The notes below the pieces were generated by a model, which worked only from the letters and a program-made list of their open reading frames with translations, had not been told where the DNA came from and ran no database searches. Position numbers and translations under genes: made by a program. Positions 63,949 to 64,000 of a stretch of DNA of 64,000 nucleotides are shown in pieces; within the stretch, counting starts at the first letter, position 1, and every line of letters begins with the position of its first letter. Source of the stretch: Acanthaster planci (Eukaryota; Echinodermata; Asteroidea; Valvatida; Acanthasteridae); the NCBI RefSeq assembly GCF_001949145.1, contig NW_019091412.1:1283623-1347622 (forward strand), in the 5' to 3' direction.

Positions 63949-64000
63949 CAAGTCATATCTGAACAATTTAAAACCTCCGGCTACGTACAGCCTCCAAACC

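Overview
This window is animal nuclear DNA: genes are split by short GT-AG introns, intergenic DNA is AT-rich, and there are SINE- and MITE-like elements and minisatellites. The gene content (an invertebrate PGC-1-type coactivator, a SoxH/SOX30-type HMG-box gene, a secreted single-exon C-type lectin, a Shisa-like protein, an MS4A-like tetraspan) and the many copies of short palindromes such as TAGGCCTA and TACATGTA suggest an invertebrate deuterostome, most likely an echinoderm. That assignment is inference; no species can be named from the sequence alone.

Layout. 1-4.1 kb: last exons and 3' UTR of a clathrin-interactor (CLINT1/epsinR-like) gene, + strand. 4.1-7.9 kb: non-coding, with two tRNA-derived SINE-like elements, one complete with a 13-bp target-site duplication. 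7.9-12.6 kb: PGC-1 family gene (+), from an LxxLL-containing N-terminal part to the RS domain and C-terminal RRM. 14.4-17.4 kb: a nine-exon coiled-coil gene of unknown identity (-). 18.8-22.6 kb: a seven-exon SOX30-like gene (-), complete. 23.0 kb: a perfect 44-bp palindrome. 25.3-46.7 kb: a gene-poor 21-kb block holding four same-strand (+) genes for Ser/Arg-rich, probably disordered proteins that I do not recognise. The first two share a two-exon design with a phase-1 intron and a C-terminal W-L-x-G-L motif; the fourth carries three spaced R-R-x-S-L-P repeats. Between the third and fourth lie a C-type lectin relic and a 0.53-kb inverted-repeat element. 48-48.5 kb: intact secreted C-type lectin (-). 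49.4-52.7 kb: Shisa-like membrane protein (+) with a 43-bp minisatellite in its first intron. 54.8-55 kb: BBIP1 (+). 56.3-58.2 kb: MORN4 (-), convergent with BBIP1. 59.7-61.8 kb: MS4A-like four-helix membrane protein (+), followed by a long 3' flank.

Functionally this is a eukaryotic neighbourhood, not an operon. From general knowledge, CLINT1 and SOX30 are also neighbours on human 5q33, and MORN4 and BBIP1 both lie on human 10q, so parts of the window may preserve old deuterostome linkage. The best candidate for something undescribed is the four-gene Ser/Arg-rich array at 25-47 kb.
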